In this document: positions 53,616 to 64,000 of the stretch, piece by piece
How positions within the stretch are numbered: the stretch's first letter is position 1
How the letters are laid out: every line of letters starts with the position of its first letter
NCBI RefSeq assembly: GCF_003977685.1
Contig: NZ_RYZH01000027.1
Span: forward strand, 1-64,000
Length of the DNA: 64,000 nt
Source: Tautonia sociabilis
GTDB lineage: Bacteria; Planctomycetota; Planctomycetia; Isosphaerales; Isosphaeraceae
Reading direction: 5' to 3'
Notes under the pieces: generated by a model
Told to the model about the DNA's origin: nothing
Database searches by the model: none
What the model saw: only the letters and a program-made list of their open reading frames with translations
Made by a program: the position numbers and the translations under genes

Positions 53616-56600
53616 ATGCTCAACAAGATCATCGAGTTCTCGCTGAACAACCGCTTCCTGGTCCTGGTGTTCACCGCCATCCTGGTCGGCTCCGGGATCT
53701 ACTCGGCCCTGCGGCTGCCGATCGATGCGGTGCCCGACCTGACCAACATCCAGGTGCAGATCCTGACCAATGCCCCGGCCCTGGGGCCGTTGGAGGTCGA
53801 GCAGTACATCACCTTCCCGGTCGAGACGGCGATGAGCGGCCTGCCGCGCATCGAGCAGATCCGCTCGGTCTCCCGCATCGGCCTGTCGGCCGTCACCGTC
53901 GTCTTCGAGGAGGGGACGGACATCTACTGGGCGCGGGCGCTGATCCTGGAACGATTGGGCCAGGCCCGCGACGCGATCCCCGAGGGCTACGGCGAGCCCG
54001 AGATGGCCCCGATCTCCAGCGGGCTCGGCGAGATCTACCAGTTCGAGGTCAAGGGCGAGGGCTACTCGGCGATGGAGCTGCGCACCATCCTCGACTGGTA
54101 CGTCGCCTATCAGCTCAAGACCGTGCCGGGCCTCGTCGAGGTCAACACCTTCGGCGGCGAGCTGAAGACCTACGAGGTGCAGGTCGAACCGCAGCGGCTG
54201 CTCAACTACCGGGTCTCCATCAATCGCGTCTTCGAGGCCCTGCGCGAGAACAATGCCAACCAGGGCGGCGGCTACATCGTCCACGACGACGAGCAGCGGA
54301 TCGTCCGCGGACAGGGGCTGATCAAGTCGCTCGACGACGTGGGGGACATCGTCCTGGCCAGCCGGGAGGACGGCACGCCGATCCTCGTGCGCGACGTGGG
54401 CGAGGTCCGCTTCGCCCCGATGCTCCGCCAGGGCGCCGTGACCCGCGACGGCGAGGGCGAGGCGGTCATCGGCATCTGCATGATGCTCATGGGCGAGAAC
54501 TCGCGCGTGGTCGCCGACCGCGTCAAGGAGGCGATCCGGCGGATCGAGACGACACTGCCGCCGGGCGTAACGATCGACACGTTCTACGACCGGACCGACC
54601 TGGTGCGGCGGACCATCATGACGGTGCTGAAGAACCTCTCCGAGGGCGGGCTGCTGGTTATCGTCATCCTGTTCCTGCTCCTGGGGAACTTGCGGGCCGG
54701 GCTGGTGGTGGCCTGTGTCATCCCGCTGGCGATGTTCTTCGCCGTGGACAACATGCTCTACTGGGGCATCGCCGGCAGCCTGATGAGCCTCGGCGCCATC
54801 GACTTCGGCCTGGTCGTCGACAGCTCGGTGATCATGATCGAGAACTGCGTGCGGCGGTTGTCCGGGCATGGCTCGGCAGAGGACGTCGATCGACCGCTGC
54901 TCGACGTGGTGCGCGATGCGGCGATCGAGGTGCGCAAGCCGACGATGTTCGGCGAGCTGATCATCGCCATCGTCTACCTGCCGATCCTGGCGTTGCAGGG
55001 CATGGAGGGGAAGCTGTTCCGGCCGATGGCGTTGACGGTGATCTTCGCCCTGGCCGGGTCGATGGTCCTGTCGCTGACCCTGATGCCCGTGCTCGCGTCG
55101 CTGACCCTGCGCCGGCCGCACGATCCGGCGAGCCCGGTGGTCCGCTGGTGCCGCGCGCACCGCGTCCTCAGCTCGCTTGCGATCGTTGCCGCCTCGCTCG
55201 GCCTGCCGCTCGGGCTGATCTTCGCCAACCTCGGGCTGCCGCCGTCGGCCCTCGGGACCCCCGCCGAGGCGTACGCGCTGATCCGCGAGCACCTACCGGC
55301 CGAGGAGCTGGTCCTGCTGCTCGCGATGCCCGCCATCCTCCTGGCGCTGGCCCTGACCGCCGTCCTCCTGGGCGGGCCGGTCCGGGAGAAGGACGTGTTC
55401 CTGATTCGCTGGGCCCGCGCCGCCTACGAGCCGATCCTGCGACGGGTACTGCACCACCCCGTCCTGACCTTCGGCGCGGCCGCCGCGCTCTTCGCCGCCA
55501 GCCTGCTGATGGCGCGGGGCCTGGGGGCCATCTTCATGCCCCAGCTCGACGAGGGCGCCCTGGCCCTGCAGGCGTGGCGGCTGCCCAGCGTCTCGCTGGA
55601 GAAGTCGATCAAGGACACCACCCAGATCGAGAAGGTCCTCAGGGCGTTCCCCGAGGTCGAGACGGTGGTGTCCAAGACCGGGCGGGCGGAGATCGCCACC
55701 GACCCGATGGGCGTCGAGATCAGCGACATCATGGTGATGCTCCACCCGCCCGAGGAGTGGACCACGATCGACAGCCCCGAGAACCTGGCCCGGGTGATGC
55801 AGCGGGTGCTCGGGGATGGCGAGCCCGCCGAGCTAAGGCGGCGGGCCGAAGCCGTCTTCGCCGAGTTCGAGGAGCGCAACCTGTTCAACCCGAAGGACCG
55901 GCTCGTCACGGCGCTCGACGAGCTCCTGAACGCCGTCGTCCCGGGCAACGTCTTCAGCTACTCGCAGCCGATCGAGCTCCGCGTGCAGGAGCTCATCGCC
56001 GGGGTCCGCTCCGAGCTGGGCATCAGCCTCTACGGCGACGACCTGGACGTGCTCGAGCAGAAGGGGGAGGAGATCGTCCGCGTGCTCCGGCAGGTCCGCG
56101 GGGTCGCCGAGGCCAAGGCCCAGCCGATCGCCGGGCTGCCGGTGCTGCGCGTGGACGTGGACCGCGACGAGATCGCCCGCTACGGGATCAACGCCTCGGA
56201 CGTGCTCGACGCCGTGGGGACCATCGGCGGCATGGTGGTCGGCCAGGTCTTCGAGGGGCAGAGGCGCTTCGCGCTCCAGGTGCGGTTCCCCGAGTCCGTC
56301 CGCCAGGACCTGGAGTCGATCCGCCGGATCAAGGTCGCCGACCCGCTGGGCCGGCAGATCCCGCTCGAGCAGCTGGCCGACCTGGAGATCGAGCAGGGGC
56401 CGCTCCAGGTCTCCCGCGAGAACATCCGCCGCCGCCAGCTCATCGAATGCAACGTGCGCGGCCGCGACGTGGCGGGCTTCGTCGCCGAGGCCCAGCGGCG
56501 GATCGCGGCCGAGGTGGAGCTGCCGCCGGGGTACTCGCTGCACTGGGGCGGCCAGTTCGAGAACCTGATCTCGGCCTCCCGCCGGCTGGCGATCGTCGTG

Positions 56601-57104
56601 CCGCTGGCCCTGGGGCTGATCTTCCTCCTGCTCTACTCGACCTTCAACTCGGCGCGGCTGGCGCTCTTGATCTACCTGGCCGTGCCGATGGCCGCCATCG
56701 GCGGCATCGTCGCCCTCTGGCTGCGGGGGATGCCGTTCTCCATCTCGGCCGGCGTCGGCTTCATCGCCCTGTTCGGCGTGGCGGTCCTGAACGGCCTGGT
56801 TCTGGTCAGCCACGGCGAACACCTGCGCTCCGACGGCATGGAGCCCGGCGAGGCGGCATACCAGGCGGGGCTCGTGCGCCTGCGGCCCGTCCTGACGACG
56901 GCGCTCGTGGCGAGCCTCGGCTTCCTGCCGATGGCGACATCGACCAGCGCCGGGGCGGAGGTGCAGCGGCCCCTGGCCACGGTGGTCATCGGCGGGCTCA
57001 TATCCTCGACGCTCCTGACCCTCTTGGTCGTGCCGGCGATCTACCACTGGTTCGTCCCGCCCGGCCCGCCCGCCAACGATCCGAGCCCTGACCGGGCTCA
57101 TTGA
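53616..57104 (+). CDS. Heavy-metal efflux RND permease with extra membrane insert, cluster 4
   Basis: A 1162-residue pump, about 100 longer than its relatives. The core is typical (LPIDAVPDLTNIQVQ; TM4 DFGLVVDSSVIMIEN near residue 395; IALFGVAVLNGLVLV in TM10). Between TM6 and TM7, about residues 500-590, there is an insert with two predicted membrane helices (LSSLAIVAASLGLPLGLIFA and ELVLLLAMPAILLALALTAV). A second insert of about 30 residues lies in the porter loop (VFAEFEERNLFNPKDRLV). It is closest in TM4 motif to cluster 3. The inserts could bind a partner protein. Confidence 0.9.
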   Translation: MLNKIIEFSLNNRFLVLVFTAILVGSGIYSALRLPIDAVPDLTNIQVQILTNAPALGPLEVEQYITFPVETAMSGLPRIEQIRSVSRIGLSAVTVVFEEGTDIYWARALILERLGQARDAIPEGYGEPEMAPISSGLGEIYQFEVKGEGYSAMELRTILDWYVAYQLKTVPGLVEVNTFGGELKTYEVQVEPQRLLNYRVSINRVFEALRENNANQGGGYIVHDDEQRIVRGQGLIKSLDDVGDIVLASREDGTPILVRDVGEVRFAPMLRQGAVTRDGEGEAVIGICMMLMGENSRVVADRVKEAIRRIETTLPPGVTIDTFYDRTDLVRRTIMTVLKNLSEGGLLVIVILFLLLGNLRAGLVVACVIPLAMFFAVDNMLYWGIAGSLMSLGAIDFGLVVDSSVIMIENCVRRLSGHGSAEDVDRPLLDVVRDAAIEVRKPTMFGELIIAIVYLPILALQGMEGKLFRPMALTVIFALAGSMVLSLTLMPVLASLTLRRPHDPASPVVRWCRAHRVLSSLAIVAASLGLPLGLIFANLGLPPSALGTPAEAYALIREHLPAEELVLLLAMPAILLALALTAVLLGGPVREKDVFLIRWARAAYEPILRRVLHHPVLTFGAAAALFAASLLMARGLGAIFMPQLDEGALALQAWRLPSVSLEKSIKDTTQIEKVLRAFPEVETVVSKTGRAEIATDPMGVEISDIMVMLHPPEEWTTIDSPENLARVMQRVLGDGEPAELRRRAEAVFAEFEERNLFNPKDRLVTALDELLNAVVPGNVFSYSQPIELRVQELIAGVRSELGISLYGDDLDVLEQKGEEIVRVLRQVRGVAEAKAQPIAGLPVLRVDVDRDEIARYGINASDVLDAVGTIGGMVVGQVFEGQRRFALQVRFPESVRQDLESIRRIKVADPLGRQIPLEQLADLEIEQGPLQVSRENIRRRQLIECNVRGRDVAGFVAEAQRRIAAEVELPPGYSLHWGGQFENLISASRRLAIVVPLALGLIFLLLYSTFNSARLALLIYLAVPMAAIGGIVALWLRGMPFSISAGVGFIALFGVAVLNGLVLVSHGEHLRSDGMEPGEAAYQAGLVRLRPVLTTALVASLGFLPMATSTSAGAEVQRPLATVVIGGLISSTLLTLLVVPAIYHWFVPPGPPANDPSPDRAH

Positions 57105-57277
57105 ACGCCCGGGCCCGCAAGGCTAGAAGGGTCGTGCCTGGCGAGCTGTGTGGGCTGAACGAGCGAAGGATCGAGCGTACTCGTTCCCGGGGCGACAGAC
57201 CGTCGGCCCGTCGGCTTGACCCGGCCGTCCCCCCGGGGCACGCTTGCCGCGATGCGAGGGACCCATGGGACCGAATC

Positions 57278-59632
57278 GTGGATAAGACGACGAGAATCGA
57301 CCTGGAGCTCCTCCTGCCCGACGTGCCGGACGCGCGCGATGCGTGCGTGCGTCGGCTCGAGGCGAGCCTCTCGGGAGAACCGGGGATCCGCCGCGCCCAC
57401 GTCGCCGGCGAGGAGCAGGCGACCCCGTCGCTCTGCCTGCACTACGATCCCGCGGTGACCACGCTCGCCCAGGTCGAACGGCTCGCGAGGGCGGCGGGGG
57501 CGCGGATCACGGAACGGTTCGGCCACGCCGTGCTCCCGGCCCGCATCGTCGGGGCTGAGGATGCCGCACGCCGCTTCGAGGAGGAGCTGGCCCGTGCGCC
57601 GGGGGTCCTCGGCGCCTCCGTGAACCTCCCAGCCCAGCGCGCCCGCGTCGAATTCGACCGCGAGCGGACGTCGCTCGTGCGGATCGAGGAGCTGCTCCGG
57701 GAGCTGGGGGCCCGCACGCAGCCGCCGGCCGTGGAGGAGGAGGGCTGGTATGCCCGGAACAGGGAGCTGGCCTGGAGCCTGATCGCCGGCGCGCTCCTGC
57801 TTGCCGCCTGGATCGGCCAGCGCTGGGCGCAACTGCCGAGCGGCGCCGCGCTCGCCCTCTATGTTGCCTCCTACGCCTTCGGTGGGCTTGATCTGGCGCG
57901 CCACGCGGTCCGCTCGATCCGCAAGGGCCGGTTCCACCTCGACATCGATACCCTCATGCTCCTCGCCGCGCTTGGCGCCGCCGTGCTCGGGGAGTGGGCC
58001 GAGGGCGCCTTCCTGCTGTTCCTGTTCTCGCTCGCCCACGCGCTCGAGCATTACGCGCTGGATCGGGCCCGCGGCGCCATCCGGGCTCTGGCGGACCTCG
58101 CACCACCCGTCGCCCGCGTCCTGAAGGACGGGCGGGAGGAGGAGGTGGCGATCGAGCGGGTGGCGCGCGGAGACGTGGTCGTCGTGCGCCCCGCCGAGCG
58201 GATCCCCGTCGACGGCCTAATCCGCTCCGGCCGCTCGGCGGTCAACCAGGCGCCGATCACCGGCGAGTCTGTTCCGGTCGAGAAGGAGCCGGGGGCGGAG
58301 GTCTTCGCCGGGACGATCAACGGCGACGGCGCCCTGGAGATCACGACCACCGGAGCCGCCGGGGATCGGACCCTGGACCGCGTCATCCGGCTCGTGGAGG
58401 AGGCGCAGACGCAGAAGGCCCCGACCCAGCGGCTCACCGAGCGATTCGAGGCGATCTTCGTCCCCGCCGTGCTCGTCGCCGACGTCCTGCTTATCGTCGT
58501 CCCGCCGCTCCTCGGGTTCTGGGGCTGGGGCACGAGCTTCTACCGCGGCATGGCGCTGTTGGTCGCGGCCTCGCCCTGCGCGCTGGCGCTCGGGACGCCC
58601 TCGGCGGTGCTCGCGGCGATCGCCCAGGCGGCGCGCAACGGCGTGCTGATCAAGGGCGGCGCCCACCTCGAGCGCCTCGGGACGCTGCGGGCCATCGCCT
58701 TCGACAAGACCGGCACTCTGACCGTCGGCAAGCCGGAGGTGACCGAGTTGCAGCCGATGCCGGGCGTCGCCGAGGAGGAGCTGCTTCGCGTCGCCGCGGC
58801 CGTGGAACGGCGCAGCCAGCATCCCCTCGCCCAGGCGGTCGTGCGGCGTGCCGAGGCCGAGGCCCTCACGCTCCCCGAGGCGGGCGAGCTGGAAAGCCTC
58901 ACCGCGCGCGGTGTCCGCTCCGAGCTGGAGGGAGAACCGGTGGAGATCGGCAGCCTGCGGCTCTGGGAGCAAGACGGCGTGGCCGTCCCCGACGAGGTGC
59001 GCGGCGCGGTCCAGCGGCTCCAGGCAGGCGGGCGGAGCATCATGGCGGTGCGACACGGCGAGCGGTGGCTCGGCGTGCTGGGGCTCGCGGACCGGCCACG
59101 TGATGACGCGCGAGACGTGCTCGAGCGCCTGCGCCGCCTCGACCTCCGCCCGCTCGTGATGCTCACCGGCGACAACCGCGGCGTCGGCGAGGCCATCGGC
59201 GGGGAGGTCGGGGTCGACGAGGTCCGCTCGGAACTCCTCCCCGAGGACAAGGTCGCCTCGATCCAGGAGCTGCTCGATCGCCACGGCCAAGTCGCCATGG
59301 TCGGCGACGGCGTCAACGACGCCCCTGCCCTGGCCCACGCCACGGTCGGCATCGCGATGGGCGGCGCGGGGACGGCCGTCGCGCTGGAGACCGCCGACAT
59401 CGCCCTCATGGCCGACGACCTCGGCAAGCTGCCCTTCGCCATCGGCCTGAGCCGGCAGGCCGCGGGCGTTATCCGCCAGAACCTCGGCATCTCGCTCGCC
59501 GTGATCGCGCTGCTCATCCTCGCCACCACGACCGGCCTGCTCGGCATCGGCCCGGCCGTAATCGTCCACGAGGGGAGCACGCTCGTCGTGATCGCCAATG
59601 CACTCCGGCTGCTAGGCTTTCGAGCGCGGTGA
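57278..59632 (+). CDS. P1B-4-type metal-transporting ATPase
   Basis: A 784-residue P-type ATPase. Landmarks are phosphorylation motif FDKTGTLTVGKPE, TGES actuator in APITGESVPVEKE, AASPCALALGTPSAV in TM6 and [17 protein letters not shown] in TM8. SPC plus HEGxT is the P1B-4 signature, associated with Co2+, and in relatives Zn2+ or Fe2+. Two HMA-like domains at the N-terminus lack the CxxC metal site. GTG 57,278 is preferred; a TTG at 57,101 overlapping the previous stop would add 59 residues that look non-coding. It would export metal to the periplasm for the RND pumps. Confidence 0.85.
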   Translation: MDKTTRIDLELLLPDVPDARDACVRRLEASLSGEPGIRRAHVAGEEQATPSLCLHYDPAVTTLAQVERLARAAGARITERFGHAVLPARIVGAEDAARRFEEELARAPGVLGASVNLPAQRARVEFDRERTSLVRIEELLRELGARTQPPAVEEEGWYARNRELAWSLIAGALLLAAWIGQRWAQLPSGAALALYVASYAFGGLDLARHAVRSIRKGRFHLDIDTLMLLAALGAAVLGEWAEGAFLLFLFSLAHALEHYALDRARGAIRALADLAPPVARVLKDGREEEVAIERVARGDVVVVRPAERIPVDGLIRSGRSAVNQAPITGESVPVEKEPGAEVFAGTINGDGALEITTTGAAGDRTLDRVIRLVEEAQTQKAPTQRLTERFEAIFVPAVLVADVLLIVVPPLLGFWGWGTSFYRGMALLVAASPCALALGTPSAVLAAIAQAARNGVLIKGGAHLERLGTLRAIAFDKTGTLTVGKPEVTELQPMPGVAEEELLRVAAAVERRSQHPLAQAVVRRAEAEALTLPEAGELESLTARGVRSELEGEPVEIGSLRLWEQDGVAVPDEVRGAVQRLQAGGRSIMAVRHGERWLGVLGLADRPRDDARDVLERLRRLDLRPLVMLTGDNRGVGEAIGGEVGVDEVRSELLPEDKVASIQELLDRHGQVAMVGDGVNDAPALAHATVGIAMGGAGTAVALETADIALMADDLGKLPFAIGLSRQAAGVIRQNLGISLAVIALLILATTTGLLGIGPAVIVHEGSTLVVIANALRLLGFRAR

Positions 59633-59829
59633 ACGGCCGCGAGGAAGGAGAAGTACGCCGCCGGGTCATAAGCAGAGAGCGATGAAACTCCCGGGACGAT
59701 CTGAATCTCGATGCAGGACGGACTCCTGTAGGGGCGTTATCAGTCCCGCCTACGTCTTCGCTTCAGAAGTCCGGCACCCAGGCGATTGAGCCCTTGAGAT
59801 AAGCAGGGATCATAGAAGTAATGCCCCAC

Positions 59830-60684
59830 TTACTGCTGCCGTCGCAGCCGCATGACTTCTTTGGTGACTGGCCGAAATGTAAATGGCAGGACGCTTAGGG
59901 TCTCATATTGAGAGATGGCGGCGCTGATACTTCCCGGCGGACCGTCGTGTGCGACAAATAGCGTGCCGAACGTGTCCGGAAAGATGAATTCGTGAATCCC
60001 ATGATCGTTCCGAGACGACGGCTCCAGAGCTGCGCCACCGACTGGAAACTGGCCTGCGCCGGTACGAGCTATATACGTAATGCGACTGAAAATCGTATCA
60101 ACATCGTGACCGAGCAAGTTGGAGACCTCAAGGTATGCGAAATCAGTAGCAACCAGATTGTAATTGCCGACCAAGGTGGTCTCCTGGCACTCAAGTAGCG
60201 TTGTGGATGAATTTGGCACTGAAAACTCGAGCGGGAGGGCGACGCGTCTAGTCTCCGTAAGAAAGAAACAGAGGCGCGTACGCTCTGGTGCCGGATGGTT
60301 GTCCCCGACGGGAATCTGCGGCGCAAGCGTTCCCGTCGCATTATGGCCGAACAGTGAGGCTACTGGCGTTCCGGTTTCTACATCAATGATGCTTTCTTTG
60401 AAACGAGCAAAATCGGCAATGTCCGTGGTCCGGACCGAACAGCAATAGCTCCGAGCCGCCTCGGCAGTAACAACCAGGCGGTCGTCCGTGTGCAGTCCGG
60501 AAAACTGTTGCAGCGTACAGGACTCACGACTGTCAACTTGCACCCTCACATCCAGGGCAAAAGCATCCGCAGCTGTCAACGGCAGCCGGAGGCAAGCTGC
60601 TGCTACGGCAAGTATCAGGGTGAGGCGTTGACGCCTGCTGTGTGCTGCCACTGCCAGTCCCCTCAAATGCTGTCGAATCTGCAT
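59830..60684 (-). CDS. Secreted hypothetical protein of lower GC
   Basis: A 284-residue protein with a long signal peptide (core LTLILAVAAACLRLPLTAAD) and a mature part rich in beta strands, with cysteines in ESCTLQQF, SYCCSVRTT, RLCFFLTE and LLECQETT. Base composition is visibly less GC-rich than the metal genes around it. ATG 60,684 begins the signal; an upstream ATG at 60,774 is possible. No family recognised. It sits between two metal ATPase genes but shows no metal motif, so it may be an unrelated passenger. Confidence 0.62.
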   Translation of the reverse strand: MQIRQHLRGLAVAAHSRRQRLTLILAVAAACLRLPLTAADAFALDVRVQVDSRESCTLQQFSGLHTDDRLVVTAEAARSYCCSVRTTDIADFARFKESIIDVETGTPVASLFGHNATGTLAPQIPVGDNHPAPERTRLCFFLTETRRVALPLEFSVPNSSTTLLECQETTLVGNYNLVATDFAYLEVSNLLGHDVDTIFSRITYIARTGAGQFPVGGAALEPSSRNDHGIHEFIFPDTFGTLFVAHDGPPGSISAAISQYETLSVLPFTFRPVTKEVMRLRRQQ

Positions 60685-60984
60685 ATTGGAAAAAATATTT
60701 GTAATCACTAATTGTTCGCTTAAGACAGTTCGTTTTTCCGCCCCGATCCTTGGTTCGACCTTCCAGCGGCCCATAACAAACGGGCCAGGTGGATCAGTGG
60801 CGAGCGACCCGACATTCGCTGCGATCGACAGTTAACCCTATGGCGTAGAGCACCTTAGAGTCAACGAAGTCCATCGGCAACGGCACGAGGCATCTCAAGG
60901 CAGGAGAGAGCCCCGGCGCAGGGGCCGAGCGCTCTCCGCCTCCGGGTCCAGGCCGTAGCAGTGCTCACCGTCGTCGATTCGGCG

Positions 60985-63567
<2,583 letters not shown>

Positions 63568-63589
63568 CGAACGCTCCTGTCTGACTCGG

Positions 63590-63880
63590 CTACTTGAGGA
63601 AGCGGGCGAGCACCGTCCGGACCTCGGCGACGAGCTCCTCCCTGGTCATCTCCTTCGCCCGCTCGTGCTCCCCGCGCGCGCCCTTCCCGAGCACGCACGA
63701 TTCGAGGTGCTTCGAGAGGAGCTCGATGCCGAGCGCATCGAGCGCGGATCGGGCCGCGGCGATCTGGTTGAGGACATCTACGCAGTAGCGCCCATCCTCG
63801 ACCATCCGCTCGATCCCCGCCACCTGACCGGCGATGCGCCTGACGCGGGACCTGACCTTCTTCGCCGATTGCTCGTCCAT
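63590..63880 (-). CDS. csoR: CsoR-family copper-sensing repressor
   Basis: A 96-residue all-helical regulator of the CsoR/RcnR family. Cys33 (in [11 protein letters not shown]), His58 and Cys62 (in [12 protein letters not shown]) keep the spacing of the Cu(I)-binding C-H-C site of CsoR. Without copper it should bind the G/C-tract palindromes in its own promoter, and copper binding releases it. It leads the operon with copA. Confidence 0.93.
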   Translation of the reverse strand: MDEQSAKKVRSRVRRIAGQVAGIERMVEDGRYCVDVLNQIAAARSALDALGIELLSKHLESCVLGKGARGEHERAKEMTREELVAEVRTVLARFLK

Positions 63881-63923
63881 CGCCGACTCCGCTCACGCCT
63901 GCCGAAGTTCGTCCGTGCACCAT

Positions 63924-63969
63924 GATATACCCCCTGGGGGTATAAGGTCAAGTACCCCTTGGGGGTATA
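63924..63969 (-). promoter_or_regulatory. csoR-copA promoter with two operators
   Basis: On the minus strand TTGACC (63,951-63,946) and TATATC (63,929-63,924) are 16 bp apart. A perfect palindrome TATACCCCCTGGGGGTATA (63,926-63,944) fills the spacer and overlaps the -10. A second, slightly imperfect copy (63,952-63,969) lies just upstream of the -35. This is the classic CsoR operator form, and two copies imply cooperative repression. Confidence 0.85.
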
Positions 63970-64000
63970 TTGCGGGCGCGGCCGGTCGGCGTGAGCGGAG

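Noticed and set aside
57101-57277. TTG start of the P1B-4 ATPase overlapping the pump stop
   Set aside because: The 59 extra residues are Arg-rich and unlike the family, and GTG 57,278 fits the first HMA-like domain. Not excluded.

Overview
The window is high-GC DNA (roughly two thirds G+C by eye) that reads as an accessory region, either a large plasmid or a genomic island. It probably comes from a planctomycete of the Isosphaeraceae/Gemmataceae type. That assignment is an inference from the style of the small hypothetical proteins, the DUF932-type modules, a small membrane protein opening with NPYRAP, and the compact metal-efflux operons. No rRNA, tRNA, CRISPR array or recognisable transposase was seen.

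Region 1 (about 131-29,355) is bounded by a long imperfect inverted repeat. The core arms, 235-387 and 29,096-29,246, are nearly identical and recognisably similar sequence continues outward. The segment inside holds: a heavy-metal efflux operon (CDF transporter, outer-membrane factor, RND pump, adaptor, His-rich protein; 898-8768); a ParDE toxin-antitoxin pair; two coupled secreted proteins; a plasmid-type accessory block (DUF932 protein, small partner, zinc-ribbon protein, two tandem paralogues, a methyltransferase-like protein; 11,560-17,290); a five-gene operon with two winged-helix proteins and a VirD4/TraG-like ATPase (17,621-23,803); and a restriction-modification-like operon (XRE regulator, large N6 methylase, PD-(D/E)XK protein; 24,092-28,305). 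The gaps in the accessory block are unusually rich in hairpins, some with a shared architecture and different stem sequences, plus a 94-bp direct repeat used twice.

Region 2 (29,742-36,551) carries a second, diverged DUF932 protein with its small partner. It also has an unrecognised membrane protein beside a class V aminotransferase-like protein, a conserved hypothetical, a GNAT toxin with an AbrB-TacA-like hybrid antitoxin, and a small membrane protein.

Region 3 (36,637-63,880) is a metal-resistance block. It has three more RND efflux sets: 36,637-43,237 leftward, 43,506-48,900 rightward, and 49,815-57,104 rightward. These are followed by a P1B-4-type ATPase with SPC and HEGST motifs, a secreted protein of different composition, and a CsoR-controlled CopA copper ATPase. 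The divergent hub at 43,238-43,505 has two promoter-like sequences with dyads between -35 and -10, one of them resembling a CsoR/RcnR site. A repeated Cys/His module occurs both at the N-terminus of an RND adaptor and as a free lipoprotein.

Together the genes suggest an element combining metal export from cytoplasm and periplasm (P-type ATPases and CDF feeding tripartite RND pumps), addiction and restriction modules for maintenance, and partial conjugation functions. No relaxase, replication initiator or integrase was recognised within the window.
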